From: Rhizobium sp. SG_E_25_P2
Lineage (GTDB): Bacteria > Pseudomonadota > Alphaproteobacteria > Rhizobiales > Rhizobiaceae
Direction of reading: 5' to 3'
DNA length: 64,000 bases
Assembly: GCF_029892285.1 (NCBI RefSeq)
Contig: NZ_JARXVM010000012.1
Coordinates: forward strand, 1-64,000
Below the pieces are notes generated by a model. The model did not search any database. It had not been told where the DNA came from and saw only the letters and a program-made list of their open reading frames with translations. Positions 1-10,324 of the stretch are shown here, one piece after another. The translations under genes and the position numbers were made by a program. The stretch's first letter is position 1. Each line of letters begins with the position of its first letter.

Positions 1-77
1 CCATCATGCGAAAGCTCATCGTGCTCGCAAACGCACTGCTGCGAAAAAAACAGAAATGGGTCTCCAAGATGGCTTGA
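1..77 (+). pseudogene. 3' end of an IS110-family transposase (cut by window edge)
   Basis: The frame entering at base 3 reads IMRKLIVLANALLRKKQKW and then VSKMA and a TGA stop at 75-77. The pattern MRKLIVLANALLR followed by a tryptophan is typical of the extreme C-terminus of IS110/IS116/IS902-family transposases. Only about 24 codons are inside the window, so whether the element is intact or a remnant cannot be judged. It points toward the ABC transporter operon, which ends about 75 bases away on the other strand. Confidence 0.62.
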
Positions 78-97
78 TCAAAACGGATACTCTAAAA

Positions 98-131
98 AAA
101 GCCCCGCCATCGGCAGCGATGGCGGGGCTTT
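98..131 (-). terminator. Rho-independent terminator of the BMP-type ABC operon
   Basis: A perfect 15-bp stem (98-112 with 117-131) encloses a 4-base loop. Read on the minus strand it is followed by a run of T (complement of 94-100). It lies 20 bases beyond the stop of the substrate-binding protein gene, so it closes the operon that runs leftwards and insulates it from the IS remnant. Confidence 0.9.
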
Positions 132-151
132 CTGATGAGAGCGAGAGACGC

Positions 152-1222
152 TTACTTAGGCAGGTCGCCTTCGACGCCTTCGACGTAGAAGTTCAAGCCG
201 CCGAGCACGTCGTCGCCAGCGCTTTCGCCAGCCTTCAGCCATTCGGAGCCGTCCTGCTTCTTCAGCGGGCCGGTGAAGGGCTTGAGTTCGCCGGACTTGA
301 TCTTGGCTTCGGTTTCCTCGGCCATCTTCTTCACGTCGTCAGGCATGTTGGTGTAGGGCGCCATGTAGAGAATGCCGTCCTTCAGGCCGTCCCAGCTCAT
401 TTCCGACTTCCAGCTGCCGTCGAGAGCGGCATTGACGCGCTTGACGTAATAGGCGCCCCAATTGTCGACGATGGCGGTCAGCTGCGCGTTCGGGCCGGCC
501 TTGATCATGTCGGAGGCCTGGCCGAAAGCCTTGATGCCGCGTTCCTCGGCCACCTGCATGGGGGCGGTGGAGTCGGTGTGCTGGGTGATGATGTCGACGC
601 CCTGGTCGATGGCCGCCTTGGCTGCGTCGGCTTCCTTGCCGGCGTCGAACCAGGTGTTGACCCAGATGACTTTCAGCTTGAAGGCGGGATTGATCGAACG
701 GGCGCCGATCACGAAGGAGTTGATGCCCTGCACCACTTCCGGGATCGGGAAGGAAGCGATATAGGCGGCTTCGCCCTTCTTGGACATTTTCGCGGCGATC
801 TGGCCCGAAATGTAGCGGCCTTCATAGAAGCGCGAATTGTAAGCCGTCAGGTTCGGGGCGGTCTTGTAGCCGGTGGCGTGCTCGAATTTCACATCCGGGA
901 ACTTGGCGGCGACCTTCACAGTCGCGTCCATGAAGCCGAAGGAGGTGGTGAACACCAGGCCGCAGCCCGAACGGGCGAAGCGCTCGATGGCGCGCTCGGC
1001 GTCGGGGCCTTCCGGCACGTTTTCGAGATACTGGGTCTCGATCTTGTCGCCCATTTCCTTTTCGAGGAGCTGGCGGCCGATGTCATGCGCCTGGGTCCAG
1101 CCGCCATCGGTCTTGGAACCGACATAGAGGAAGCAGACCTTCAGTTTGTCGGCGGCCTGGGCCTGCACCGAAAAGCCGAGAACGGCGGCGGTGGCGGCGA
1201 GGGAGAGAAGGAGTTTCTTCAT
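152..1222 (-). CDS. BMP-family ABC transporter substrate-binding protein
   Basis: Periplasmic binding protein of the basic membrane protein (BMP/PnrA) family, which in characterised members binds nucleosides or purine-like compounds for ABC uptake. The 356-residue product starts MKKLLLSLAATAAVLGFS with a signal peptide ending AQA before DKLKVCFLYVGS. The ATG at 1222 gives the signal peptide; the frame is open upstream but that part overlaps the permease gene and is not plausible. It is the last gene of the operon, after two permeases and the ATPase, and is followed by a strong terminator. Ligand is inferred from family only. Confidence 0.9.
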   Translation of the reverse strand: MKKLLLSLAATAAVLGFSVQAQAADKLKVCFLYVGSKTDGGWTQAHDIGRQLLEKEMGDKIETQYLENVPEGPDAERAIERFARSGCGLVFTTSFGFMDATVKVAAKFPDVKFEHATGYKTAPNLTAYNSRFYEGRYISGQIAAKMSKKGEAAYIASFPIPEVVQGINSFVIGARSINPAFKLKVIWVNTWFDAGKEADAAKAAIDQGVDIITQHTDSTAPMQVAEERGIKAFGQASDMIKAGPNAQLTAIVDNWGAYYVKRVNAALDGSWKSEMSWDGLKDGILYMAPYTNMPDDVKKMAEETEAKIKSGELKPFTGPLKKQDGSEWLKAGESAGDDVLGGLNFYVEGVEGDLPK

Positions 1223-1254
1223 GGGTTTTCCCTTTTGGTTGTTGCTCTTGGAGG

Positions 1255-2175
1255 TTATCTGTCGGGAACGAAGGGTTTCCCGAGGGATGCGGGCGTGTTG
1301 ATCAGCGTCATCCGACGGTTCTGCGAAATGACGATCAGCACGATGACGGTGGCGGCGTATGGCAGCGCCGACAGGAATTGCGAGGGCACGTCGATGCCGA
1401 ACGCCTGGGCATGCAACTGGCCGATGGAGACGGCGCCGAACAGATAGCCGCCGACCAGCAGGCGATAGGGCCGCCAGGAGGCGAACACCACCAGCGCCAG
1501 CGCGATCCAGCCGCGGCCAGCGGTCATATTCTCCACCCATTGCGGCGTGTAGACCAGCGACAGATAGGCGCCGGCAAGACCGGCGCAGGCGCCGCCGAAC
1601 ACCACCGTCAGATAGCGGATCGGGATGACCTTGATGCCCAAAGCATGCGCCGAGGCGTGATTGTCGCCGATGGAGCGCAGCACAAGACCGGCGCGGCTTT
1701 TGAACAGCACCCAGTTGGCGCCAATGATCAGCGCGATCGACAGATAAAAGATCAGATCCTGCTTGAACAGCACCGGCCCGAGAAACGGAATGTCGGACAG
1801 AAGCGGGATAGCGATGGGCTGCAGCTTGACGCCCTGCATGCCGACATAGGGTTCGCCGATCATGCCCGACAGGCCGAGCCCGAGAATGGTGAGCGCGAGG
1901 CCCGTTGCCACCTGATTGGCGACCAGCGTCAGAGTCAGAAAGGCGAACAGCAGTGAAATCGCGGCGCCCGCCAGAATGCCCACGACAATGCCGAGATAGG
2001 GCGAGCCGGTCATCTGGCTGGCGGCGAAGGCGCAGACGGCGCCCATCACCATCATGCCCTCGACGCCGAGATTGAGCACGCCGGCCCGTTCGGTCACCAG
2101 TTCGCCCAAAGCCGCGATGACGAGCGGGGTCGAGGCGGTGATGATGGTGATCAGGATTGATTCCCACACGCCCAT
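1255..2175 (-). CDS. ABC transporter permease, BMP/nucleoside type (second permease)
   Basis: 306-residue polytopic inner-membrane permease of the branched-chain amino acid / BPD_transp_2 family. The N-terminus has the family segment ALGELVTERAGVLNLGVEGM followed by several hydrophobic helices. It starts 1 base after the end of the first permease gene (stop at 2177) and is followed 32 bases later by the binding protein, so the two permeases, ATPase and binding protein form one importer. Similar in arrangement to Bacillus yufN-O-P-Q. No key segment is missing. Confidence 0.9.
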   Translation of the reverse strand: MGVWESILITIITASTPLVIAALGELVTERAGVLNLGVEGMMVMGAVCAFAASQMTGSPYLGIVVGILAGAAISLLFAFLTLTLVANQVATGLALTILGLGLSGMIGEPYVGMQGVKLQPIAIPLLSDIPFLGPVLFKQDLIFYLSIALIIGANWVLFKSRAGLVLRSIGDNHASAHALGIKVIPIRYLTVVFGGACAGLAGAYLSLVYTPQWVENMTAGRGWIALALVVFASWRPYRLLVGGYLFGAVSIGQLHAQAFGIDVPSQFLSALPYAATVIVLIVISQNRRMTLINTPASLGKPFVPDR

Positions 2176-2176
2176 G

Positions 2177-3268
2177 TCACTCTCCCTTGACCAGTTGCGC
2201 GGCCCGCGCGCCCACCAGCCGGATCTTGTAGAGGATCAGCGTGTCGCAGGAGAGCACGAAGAACAAGAGCAGGCCCTGGAACAGACGCGTCACCTTGTCC
2301 GACACGCCGAGCGACAATTGCGCCGCCTCCCCGCCCAGATAGGTCAACGCGAGAATGAGGCCAGAAATGATTGCGCCCAGCGGATTGAGGCGGCCGAGAA
2401 AAGCCACGATGATGGCGGTGAAACCGTAGCCGGGCGAAATGGACGGACGAAGCTGGTTGATCGCCCCGGACACTTCGGCAATGCCGGCAAGCCCCGCAAG
2501 CGCGCCAGACAGCAGCATGGAAAACCACACCATGCCCGAGGAGGAGAAGCCGGCGAAGCGCCCTGCCCGCGCCGATTGGCCGAGCACCTTGACCTGATAG
2601 CCGCGCATGGTGAATTCCATCATGAACCACAGGAGCACGGCGGCGATGATCGCCAAGGCGAAACCCCAATGGGCGCGACCGGATTCAGGCCAGATCGGCC
2701 CGAGAATGGCTGAGGCGTCGAACAGACGCGTCTCGGGGAAATTCTGCCCTTCCGGATTGCGCCAGGGGCCGCGCACCAGCCAGTCGAGAAACAGTTGAGC
2801 GATATAGACCAGCATCAGGCTGGTCAGGATTTCGTTGGTGTTGAAGCGGGTCTTTAGGAAGGCAGGGATGGCGGCGTAAGCCGCGCCGCCGATCATGCCC
2901 ATCACCAGCATCAGCGGCAGCACCAAGGGCGAATTCCAGCCATAGAACACCACGGGCAGGAAAGAGCCGACGATGCCGCCGAAAATAAACTGACCCTCGG
3001 CGCCGATATTCCAGTTGCCGGCGCGATAGCAGATCGACAGGCCGGCCCCGATCATGATCAGCGGTCCCGCCTTGATCGCCAGTTCATGCAGCGACCATTC
3101 CTCGCGCAACGGATCGATGAAGAACAAATAGAGCGCTTGAAGCGGATCCTTGCCGAGCGCGGCGAACAGGATGGCGCCGCAGATCAGCGTCAGCATCAGC
3201 GCGATGAGCGGCGACGCGATCGAATAGAAGCGGGATGCGCCGGCGCGCTTTTCAAGCTCAATGCGCAT
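2177..3268 (-). CDS. ABC transporter permease, BMP/nucleoside type (first permease)
   Basis: 363-residue permease, the partner of the downstream one. The region GPLIMIGAGLSICYRAGNWN and the following NIGAEGQFIFGG is the conserved segment of this permease family, and about ten hydrophobic stretches are visible. I take the ATG at 3268 (MRIELEKRAG), which overlaps the ATPase stop (3258) by 11 bases; an alternative start at 3292 would only lengthen the overlap and adds a basic, non-conserved leader. Membrane-embedded half of the heterodimeric channel. Confidence 0.88.
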   Translation of the reverse strand: MRIELEKRAGASRFYSIASPLIALMLTLICGAILFAALGKDPLQALYLFFIDPLREEWSLHELAIKAGPLIMIGAGLSICYRAGNWNIGAEGQFIFGGIVGSFLPVVFYGWNSPLVLPLMLVMGMIGGAAYAAIPAFLKTRFNTNEILTSLMLVYIAQLFLDWLVRGPWRNPEGQNFPETRLFDASAILGPIWPESGRAHWGFALAIIAAVLLWFMMEFTMRGYQVKVLGQSARAGRFAGFSSSGMVWFSMLLSGALAGLAGIAEVSGAINQLRPSISPGYGFTAIIVAFLGRLNPLGAIISGLILALTYLGGEAAQLSLGVSDKVTRLFQGLLLFFVLSCDTLILYKIRLVGARAAQLVKGE

Positions 3269-4826
3269 ATGCCGCGTCCTTCGCCTTGTCATGCATGCCG
3301 CCCATCAGCAGGCCGATCTTTTCACGGTTGAGGTCGGCGGCCGGATAGGCCTCGGACAGGGCGCCGTCGGAAATCACGGCGATATGGGTGGCGATCTCGA
3401 AGATTTCATCCAGATCCTGGCTGATGGCCACGACCGCGGAGCCAGAGCGGGCGAGATCCACCAGCGCCTGGCGGATGCGGCTCGCGGCGCCCGCGTCCAC
3501 GCCCCAGGTCGGCTGGTTGACGATGAGCAGTGTCGGCTTGCGGTCGAGTTCGCGGCCGACGATGAATTTCTGCAGATTGCCGCCCGACAGAGAACCGGCC
3601 GCCGGGTCCTCGCCGCTTTTTCTCACATCCATGTCGTGACAGATCTTGCGCGACAGCGCCTTCACCGCCCCGCCCCGGATCACCTTCATGAGACCACCCG
3701 CCAGAAGCGAGGCGCTGTCGGAAACGTTACGCGACAGGATCAGATTGTCCGACAGGCTCATGCCTATCACCGCTCCGTGACCATGTCGTTCCTCGGGCAC
3801 GAAGGCCGCGCCCATCAGCCGCCGCGCCGAAATTCCGGCGCGTCCGCAGGGTTTACCCATCAGGTGGACTGCGTCGTTGGTCGAGGCAAGATATTCGCCC
3901 GAGAGAATGTCGAACAATTCGCCCTGGCCATTGCCCGCCACGCCCGCAATCGCCAGCACTTCGCCGGCGCGCACGCTGAGAGAGACAGATTTGAGCGCAA
4001 CGGCGAAAGGCGTGCGGGCCGCAGCGTTGAGGGCGCGAGTCTCGAGCACCACCGCGCCGGTTGCGGCGTGATGCGGCCGCGACACGGCGGCGACATCCGA
4101 GCCCACCATCATCCGGGCCAGCGAGGACGGCGTCTCCTGGCGCGGATCGCATGCGCCTGTCACCTTGCCGTGACGCAGCACCGTGGCGCGATCGCAGATG
4201 CGCTGCACCTCTTCGAGCCGGTGGCTGATATAGAGCACCGAGCGTCCCTCGGCCTTGAGCTTGTCGAGAGTCTCGAACAGACGGTCAGCCTCCTGCGGCG
4301 TCAGCACCGAGGTCGGCTCGTCGAGAATGATCAGCTTGGGGTTCTGCAACAGCGCGCGAACGATTTCGATGCGCTGGCGCTCGCCGACCGAGAGATCGGC
4401 GACATGCGCATAGGGGTCGAGCGGCAGGCCATAGGCTTCCGACAGCCGCCGGGCTTCTTCCGCAATTTTGGAGAGCGGCGCCGCGCCATCCAGCGACAAC
4501 GCGATGTTTTCGGCCACCGTCAACGCCTCGAACAGCGAAAAATGCTGGAACACCATGCCGATGCCGGTCTTGCGCGCCTCGCCGGGACTGCCGATCGTTG
4601 TCTGGCGGCCTTCCCAGAGAATATCGCCGGCGCTCGGCTGCAACACGCCGAACAGCATCTTCACCAAAGTGGATTTTCCGGCGCCGTTTTCGCCGAGCAA
4701 CGCGTGAATCTCACCTGGTTCGATCGAAAGATCGATCGCGCTGCAAGCGGCGAACGAGCCGAACAGCTTGGTTATCCCGCGCACTTCCAGCAGAGGACGC
4801 GAGCCCCCCGATTGCGTGTTGACCAC
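3258..4826 (-). CDS. ABC transporter ATP-binding protein with two ATPase domains
   Basis: 522-residue sugar/nucleoside-type ATPase with two fused nucleotide-binding domains. Domain 1 (about residues 10-240) has Walker A GENGAGKST, signature LSVGERQRIEI and Walker B LIILDEPTS. Domain 2 (about 265-510) has the degenerate P-loop GVAGNGQGE, signature LSGGNLQK and LLIVNQPTWGVD, where the usual catalytic Glu is Gln. An impaired second site is usual in this RbsA/MglA-like family. The start is GTG at 4826. It lies 42 bases after the quinone oxidoreductase gene and probably belongs to the same transcript. Confidence 0.92.
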   Translation of the reverse strand: MVNTQSGGSRPLLEVRGITKLFGSFAACSAIDLSIEPGEIHALLGENGAGKSTLVKMLFGVLQPSAGDILWEGRQTTIGSPGEARKTGIGMVFQHFSLFEALTVAENIALSLDGAAPLSKIAEEARRLSEAYGLPLDPYAHVADLSVGERQRIEIVRALLQNPKLIILDEPTSVLTPQEADRLFETLDKLKAEGRSVLYISHRLEEVQRICDRATVLRHGKVTGACDPRQETPSSLARMMVGSDVAAVSRPHHAATGAVVLETRALNAAARTPFAVALKSVSLSVRAGEVLAIAGVAGNGQGELFDILSGEYLASTNDAVHLMGKPCGRAGISARRLMGAAFVPEERHGHGAVIGMSLSDNLILSRNVSDSASLLAGGLMKVIRGGAVKALSRKICHDMDVRKSGEDPAAGSLSGGNLQKFIVGRELDRKPTLLIVNQPTWGVDAGAASRIRQALVDLARSGSAVVAISQDLDEIFEIATHIAVISDGALSEAYPAADLNREKIGLLMGGMHDKAKDAAYAH

Positions 4827-4868
4827 GAACCACCCCAGTCTTCGCCGCCCGCCCGGGCCTTTTTGACC

Positions 4869-5852
4869 TCAGGGGAGAAGCAGTGTCGTTCCGCTCGTTT
4901 TTCTATCTTCCAGATCGGCGTGAGCGCGTGCGGCCTCCGCCAATGGATAGGTTTGGTTGATATTGATACCGACTTTGCGGCTGCGAACAACAGAAAAAAG
5001 CGCTGCGGCGCAGTCATCCAGTTCTTTCGGCGTCGCAATATAATTAAACAATGTCGGCCGCGTCGCAAAAAGCGAGCCTTTCTGCGCGAGAATACCGAGA
5101 TTGACAGGCTCCAGCGGCCCGGAAGACTGTCCGAAGGAGGCCCATAGCCCGCGCGGCTTCAGGCAATCGAGCGATCCGGGAAAGGTGTCCTTGCCGACGG
5201 AGTCATAGACCACGTCGACGCCCTTTCCGCCGGTCAGATCCTTCACTGCCGCCACGAAATCATCCTTGCGGTAGTCGATGACATGGTCATAGCCATGCGC
5301 CAGCGCGAGCTTGACCTTGTCGGGGCCGCCCGCAGTGCCGATCACGGTCGCGCCCAGCGCTTTGGCCCATTGACCGGCGATCAGGCCGACGCCGCCCGCT
5401 GCGGCATGAAAGAGCAGCACCGTTTCCGGCCCGACCTGATAGGTGCGGTTGAGCAGATATTCCGCCGTCATGCCCTTCATCATCATGCCGGCGGCGGTTT
5501 CCAGCGAGATATCCTCGGGCACCTTGACCAGTTTGGAGGCGGCGATGTTGCGGATCTCGCAATAGGCGCCGTCGACAGCCGGATAGGCGACGCGATCGCC
5601 GATGGAAAGAGACGTGACGCCCTCGCCCAGCGCGATCACGTCGCCTGCGCCTTCCTTGCCCATCACATAGGGAAAGCCGCCGGGCGCCGGATAGAGGCCG
5701 CTGCGAATATAGGTGTCGATGAAATTGACGCCGATGGCCTGGTGACGGATCTGTACCTCGCCGGCCGCCGGCGCCGTCACGTCGATCTCGACATGCTCCA
5801 GGACGTCGCGGCCGCCATGGGCGCGGATGAGGATGGCCTTGCTCTTGGTCAT
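4869..5852 (-). CDS. NAD(P)H:quinone oxidoreductase, zinc-independent MDR family
   Basis: 327-residue medium-chain dehydrogenase/reductase of the zeta-crystallin/QOR type. The N-terminal GroES-like part contains GVNFIDTYIRSGLYP; the Rossmann part contains HAAAGGVGLIAGQWAKALGA, the NADPH-binding motif of quinone reductases. The structural and catalytic zinc cysteines of alcohol dehydrogenases are absent, fitting the quinone reductase subgroup. It sits 16 bases after pcs and 42 before the ABC ATPase, same strand. Physiological substrate unknown. Confidence 0.9.
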   Translation of the reverse strand: MTKSKAILIRAHGGRDVLEHVEIDVTAPAAGEVQIRHQAIGVNFIDTYIRSGLYPAPGGFPYVMGKEGAGDVIALGEGVTSLSIGDRVAYPAVDGAYCEIRNIAASKLVKVPEDISLETAAGMMMKGMTAEYLLNRTYQVGPETVLLFHAAAGGVGLIAGQWAKALGATVIGTAGGPDKVKLALAHGYDHVIDYRKDDFVAAVKDLTGGKGVDVVYDSVGKDTFPGSLDCLKPRGLWASFGQSSGPLEPVNLGILAQKGSLFATRPTLFNYIATPKELDDCAAALFSVVRSRKVGININQTYPLAEAARAHADLEDRKTSGTTLLLP

Positions 5853-5868
5853 GACGCCTCGCTTGATT

Positions 5869-6603
5869 TCAACGGCCGAGTTTGGGGAAAAGCTGCAGGA
5901 TGAAGCCGATGACGTAGAGATAGAGCCCTGTCGCCATCACGCCCCAGACCACCCAGTCCGGCGCGCGGAAATGCATCAAGAGCGCGATGCCGCCAAGCAG
6001 CGACCAGAGCAGAAAGACCGCCAGATTGAGCGGACGCAGGCGCTTGACGCGCACCGGATGCAGGAAATGGATCGGGAAGAAGGTGAGGATGACCGAGATA
6101 ATCACCACCGAGAAGGCCACGGCCTCGCTGGCGTCGATGACGAACAGGGTGAACACCACCATGTTCCAGACCACCGGAAAGCCCGAGAAGAAATATTCAT
6201 CGGTCTTCATGCCCGTATCGGCATAATAAATCGCCGAGGATACGACGATCAGGCCGGCGGCGACAAACGACCAGGGCTCACCGATCATATGGCTCTGATA
6301 GAGCGCAAAAGCCGGCAGCAGCACATAGGTGACATAGTCGATGATATTGTCGAGCGTGTCGCCCGACCAGTTGGGCAGCACTTCCTTGACACGCACCTTG
6401 CGCGCGATCGGGCCGTCGATGCCATCGACCAGCAGCGCGAGGCCGAGCCACCAGAACATGTCGACGAATCGCTTTTCGGACGCCGCCACCACGCCGAGAA
6501 AAGCGAGAAACGACCCCGACGCTGTCAACAAATGCACGCAGAAAGCCCGGATTTCAGCATAGGGCGCGGCCTTGTAGTTGAACAGGTAGCTGAAAATCCT
6601 CAT
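5869..6603 (-). CDS. pcs: Phosphatidylcholine synthase
   Basis: Integral membrane CDP-alcohol phosphotransferase that condenses CDP-diacylglycerol with choline to make phosphatidylcholine, the one-step route of rhizobia, Brucella and relatives. The CDP-alcohol motif is visible as DGIDGPIARKV, then G and two Asp in SGDTLDNIIDYV. About eight hydrophobic helices, 244 residues, as expected for Pcs. I choose ATG 6603 (MRIFSYLFNYKAAPYAEIRA), preceded on the minus strand by GGGAGAGG; an ATG at 6639 has a poorer ribosome site. First gene of a leftward run with the quinone oxidoreductase. Its presence implies choline-dependent phosphatidylcholine in the membrane. Confidence 0.93.
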   Translation of the reverse strand: MRIFSYLFNYKAAPYAEIRAFCVHLLTASGSFLAFLGVVAASEKRFVDMFWWLGLALLVDGIDGPIARKVRVKEVLPNWSGDTLDNIIDYVTYVLLPAFALYQSHMIGEPWSFVAAGLIVVSSAIYYADTGMKTDEYFFSGFPVVWNMVVFTLFVIDASEAVAFSVVIISVILTFFPIHFLHPVRVKRLRPLNLAVFLLWSLLGGIALLMHFRAPDWVVWGVMATGLYLYVIGFILQLFPKLGR

Positions 6604-6732
6604 ACCCAGGCCTCTCCCTTGGCTAGCCGCATGCGTCATCCGCCGCCCGTTTTTGATACATGTTGAAAAACGGATGCGCCAGATAAAATCGGTCCTGGGG
6701 AGAGCGTCTGGTGGCCGAATGGCGGAAACGAC

Positions 6733-6756
6733 AAAGGGCGGGTTGCCCCGCCCTTT
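6733..6756 (-). terminator. Hairpin terminator after clpA
   Basis: Perfect 10-bp stem (6733-6742 with 6747-6756) with loop TTGC, 22 bases beyond the clpA stop. Read on the minus strand the downstream bases are only weakly T-rich, so it may be an imperfect terminator. Confidence 0.6.
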
Positions 6757-6777
6757 GCTCATCTCTGCTGGAAAACC

Positions 6778-9222
<2,445 letters not shown>

Positions 9223-9232
9223 GATCAGAACC

Positions 9233-9586
9233 TCATTTCTTTTCCATGACGCATTGCAGGGGATGCTGATGCTCGCGGGCGAAATCCATGACCTGCATCA
9301 CCTTCGTTTCCGCGACTTCATAGGTATAGATGCCGCATTCGCCCACGCCGTGGTTATGAACCTGTAGCATGATACGGGTGGCGGCCTCCTTGTCTTTTTG
9401 AAAAAACCGCTCAAGGACATGGATGACAAAGTCCATCGGCGTGTAGTCGTCGTTCAAAAGCAAGACGCGGTAGAGGCTGGGTTTCTTGACCTTGGGCTGG
9501 ACGCGTGTGATCACGGAGGTGCCCCTGTTGCCAGAGAAACCGTCCCGTTCGCCTTCGCCCTGCATGCGGTATGCGTGGATGTTCAT
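9233..9586 (-). CDS. clpS: ATP-dependent Clp protease adaptor ClpS
   Basis: Adaptor that binds proteins with destabilising N-terminal residues and delivers them to ClpA. The core [20 protein letters not shown] and the following [17 protein letters not shown] are typical ClpS. I take the ATG at 9586 ([10 protein letters not shown]), giving 117 residues, close to the usual length; the frame is open further upstream to 9691 and a second ATG at 9565 is possible, and ribosome sites do not clearly decide. Co-transcribed with clpA. Confidence 0.9.
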   Translation of the reverse strand: MNIHAYRMQGEGERDGFSGNRGTSVITRVQPKVKKPSLYRVLLLNDDYTPMDFVIHVLERFFQKDKEAATRIMLQVHNHGVGECGIYTYEVAETKVMQVMDFAREHQHPLQCVMEKK

Positions 9587-9663
9587 GTGTGCCGTAAAAC
9601 CTGCCGTGACTGCGACTGCATCCCATTTGGAATGCAACGCACTATGTGGTGACCCAAAGCGCC

Positions 9664-9691
9664 ATTTTAAGGCCCTTTCATCAGGCCGCAA
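9664..9691 (-). promoter_or_regulatory. Candidate sigma-70 promoter for clpS-clpA
   Basis: Read on the minus strand: TTGCGG (9686-9691), 16-base spacer, TAAAAT (9664-9669). It lies about 80 bases upstream of the chosen clpS start. Confidence 0.42.
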
Positions 9692-9773
9692 TAATAATTA
9701 ACCAGGCTTTAGCGGAAATGACGTCGTGAACGCCGCGACTCGCCGGGCAACAGAGGCTTGTACAAACGAAACC

Positions 9774-9796
9774 GGCCGCCCCCGTAGGGAGCGGCC
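9774..9796 (-). terminator. Hairpin terminator after the phasin gene
   Basis: GGCCGC and GCGGCC arms (9774-9779 with 9791-9796), extended inward with imperfect C/G pairing. On the minus strand it is followed by GGTTTCGTTT. It is 28 bases beyond the phasin stop. Confidence 0.6.
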
Positions 9797-9823
9797 AGCA
9801 ATCAATCCATGTGTCGGGTCGTA

Positions 9824-10207
9824 TCAGGCCGCTGCGGACGCAACAGCGCTCGACATCTTGTCAGCCTTGGACTTCACCACCTCGGCAGCGGCGGGAACCA
9901 CGGCTTCGACCGGCTTGTACGCTTCCTTGGCGAGATCGGAATACATGTCGCCGAGCTTGGTCATTTCAGCGACATAACCTTCCAGCGCGGACTTCGTGTA
10001 GTTCGCCTGGATTTCCATGGCCGCTTCAAAGCTCTTCACGCCCATCAGCGCCTGCATATGGGCGACGGCGGATTCAAAGGACTTCTTCGAATATTCAGTC
10101 GTCTCCGAGGCGATCGCCTGGAAGCCCTTGGTCGTGGCCGAATAGCTCTTCAGCATCTTGTCCATGGCGTCTTTGCCGAACATGGTGGTATCGTCGAATT
10201 TGAACAT
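9824..10207 (-). CDS. Phasin-family protein
   Basis: 127-residue helical protein of the phasin family, which coats polyhydroxyalkanoate granules. The central part is a long amphipathic helix region (SYSATTKGFQAIASETTEYS, then KKSFESAVAHMQALMGVKS) and the tail is Ala-rich (KADKMSSAVASAAA). The start is ATG 10207 (MFKFDDTTMFGKD), with AAGGAGA just upstream on the minus strand. It has its own promoter and terminator and so is a separate transcript despite lying directly after the lpx block. It suggests PHA storage, although no PHA synthase is in the window. Confidence 0.85.
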   Translation of the reverse strand: MFKFDDTTMFGKDAMDKMLKSYSATTKGFQAIASETTEYSKKSFESAVAHMQALMGVKSFEAAMEIQANYTKSALEGYVAEMTKLGDMYSDLAKEAYKPVEAVVPAAAEVVKSKADKMSSAVASAAA

Positions 10208-10240
10208 GAATGGTCTCCTTCCCATTTCCGTTGCTGCTAA

Positions 10241-10269
10241 TAGATAGTTGCAGCGCACAAAAAAGTCAA
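10241..10269 (-). promoter_or_regulatory. Sigma-70-type promoter of the phasin gene
   Basis: On the minus strand: TTGACT (10264-10269), exactly 17 bases, then TATCTA (10241-10246). Predicted start of transcription is about 27 bases before the phasin ATG. It is the clearest housekeeping-type promoter in the window, fitting an abundant granule protein. Confidence 0.75.
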
Positions 10270-10324
10270 GTTTGATACCGCAACGCAACAATGCGTCGCC
10301 GGCCATGTGCCTGTTCGACAAGGG

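Noticed and set aside
152-2167. Minus-strand frame joining the BMP protein to a long N-terminal extension
   Set aside because: The extension overlaps the permease gene out of frame; the signal peptide beginning at 1222 marks the true start.
4827-4868. Purine or other riboswitch before the BMP-type importer
   Set aside because: Only 42 bases lie between the genes, too short for a known aptamer.
3261-5147. Open plus-strand frame of 628 codons across the ABC ATPase and quinone reductase genes
   Set aside because: Shadow of two convincing minus-strand genes; no ribosome site or known domain.
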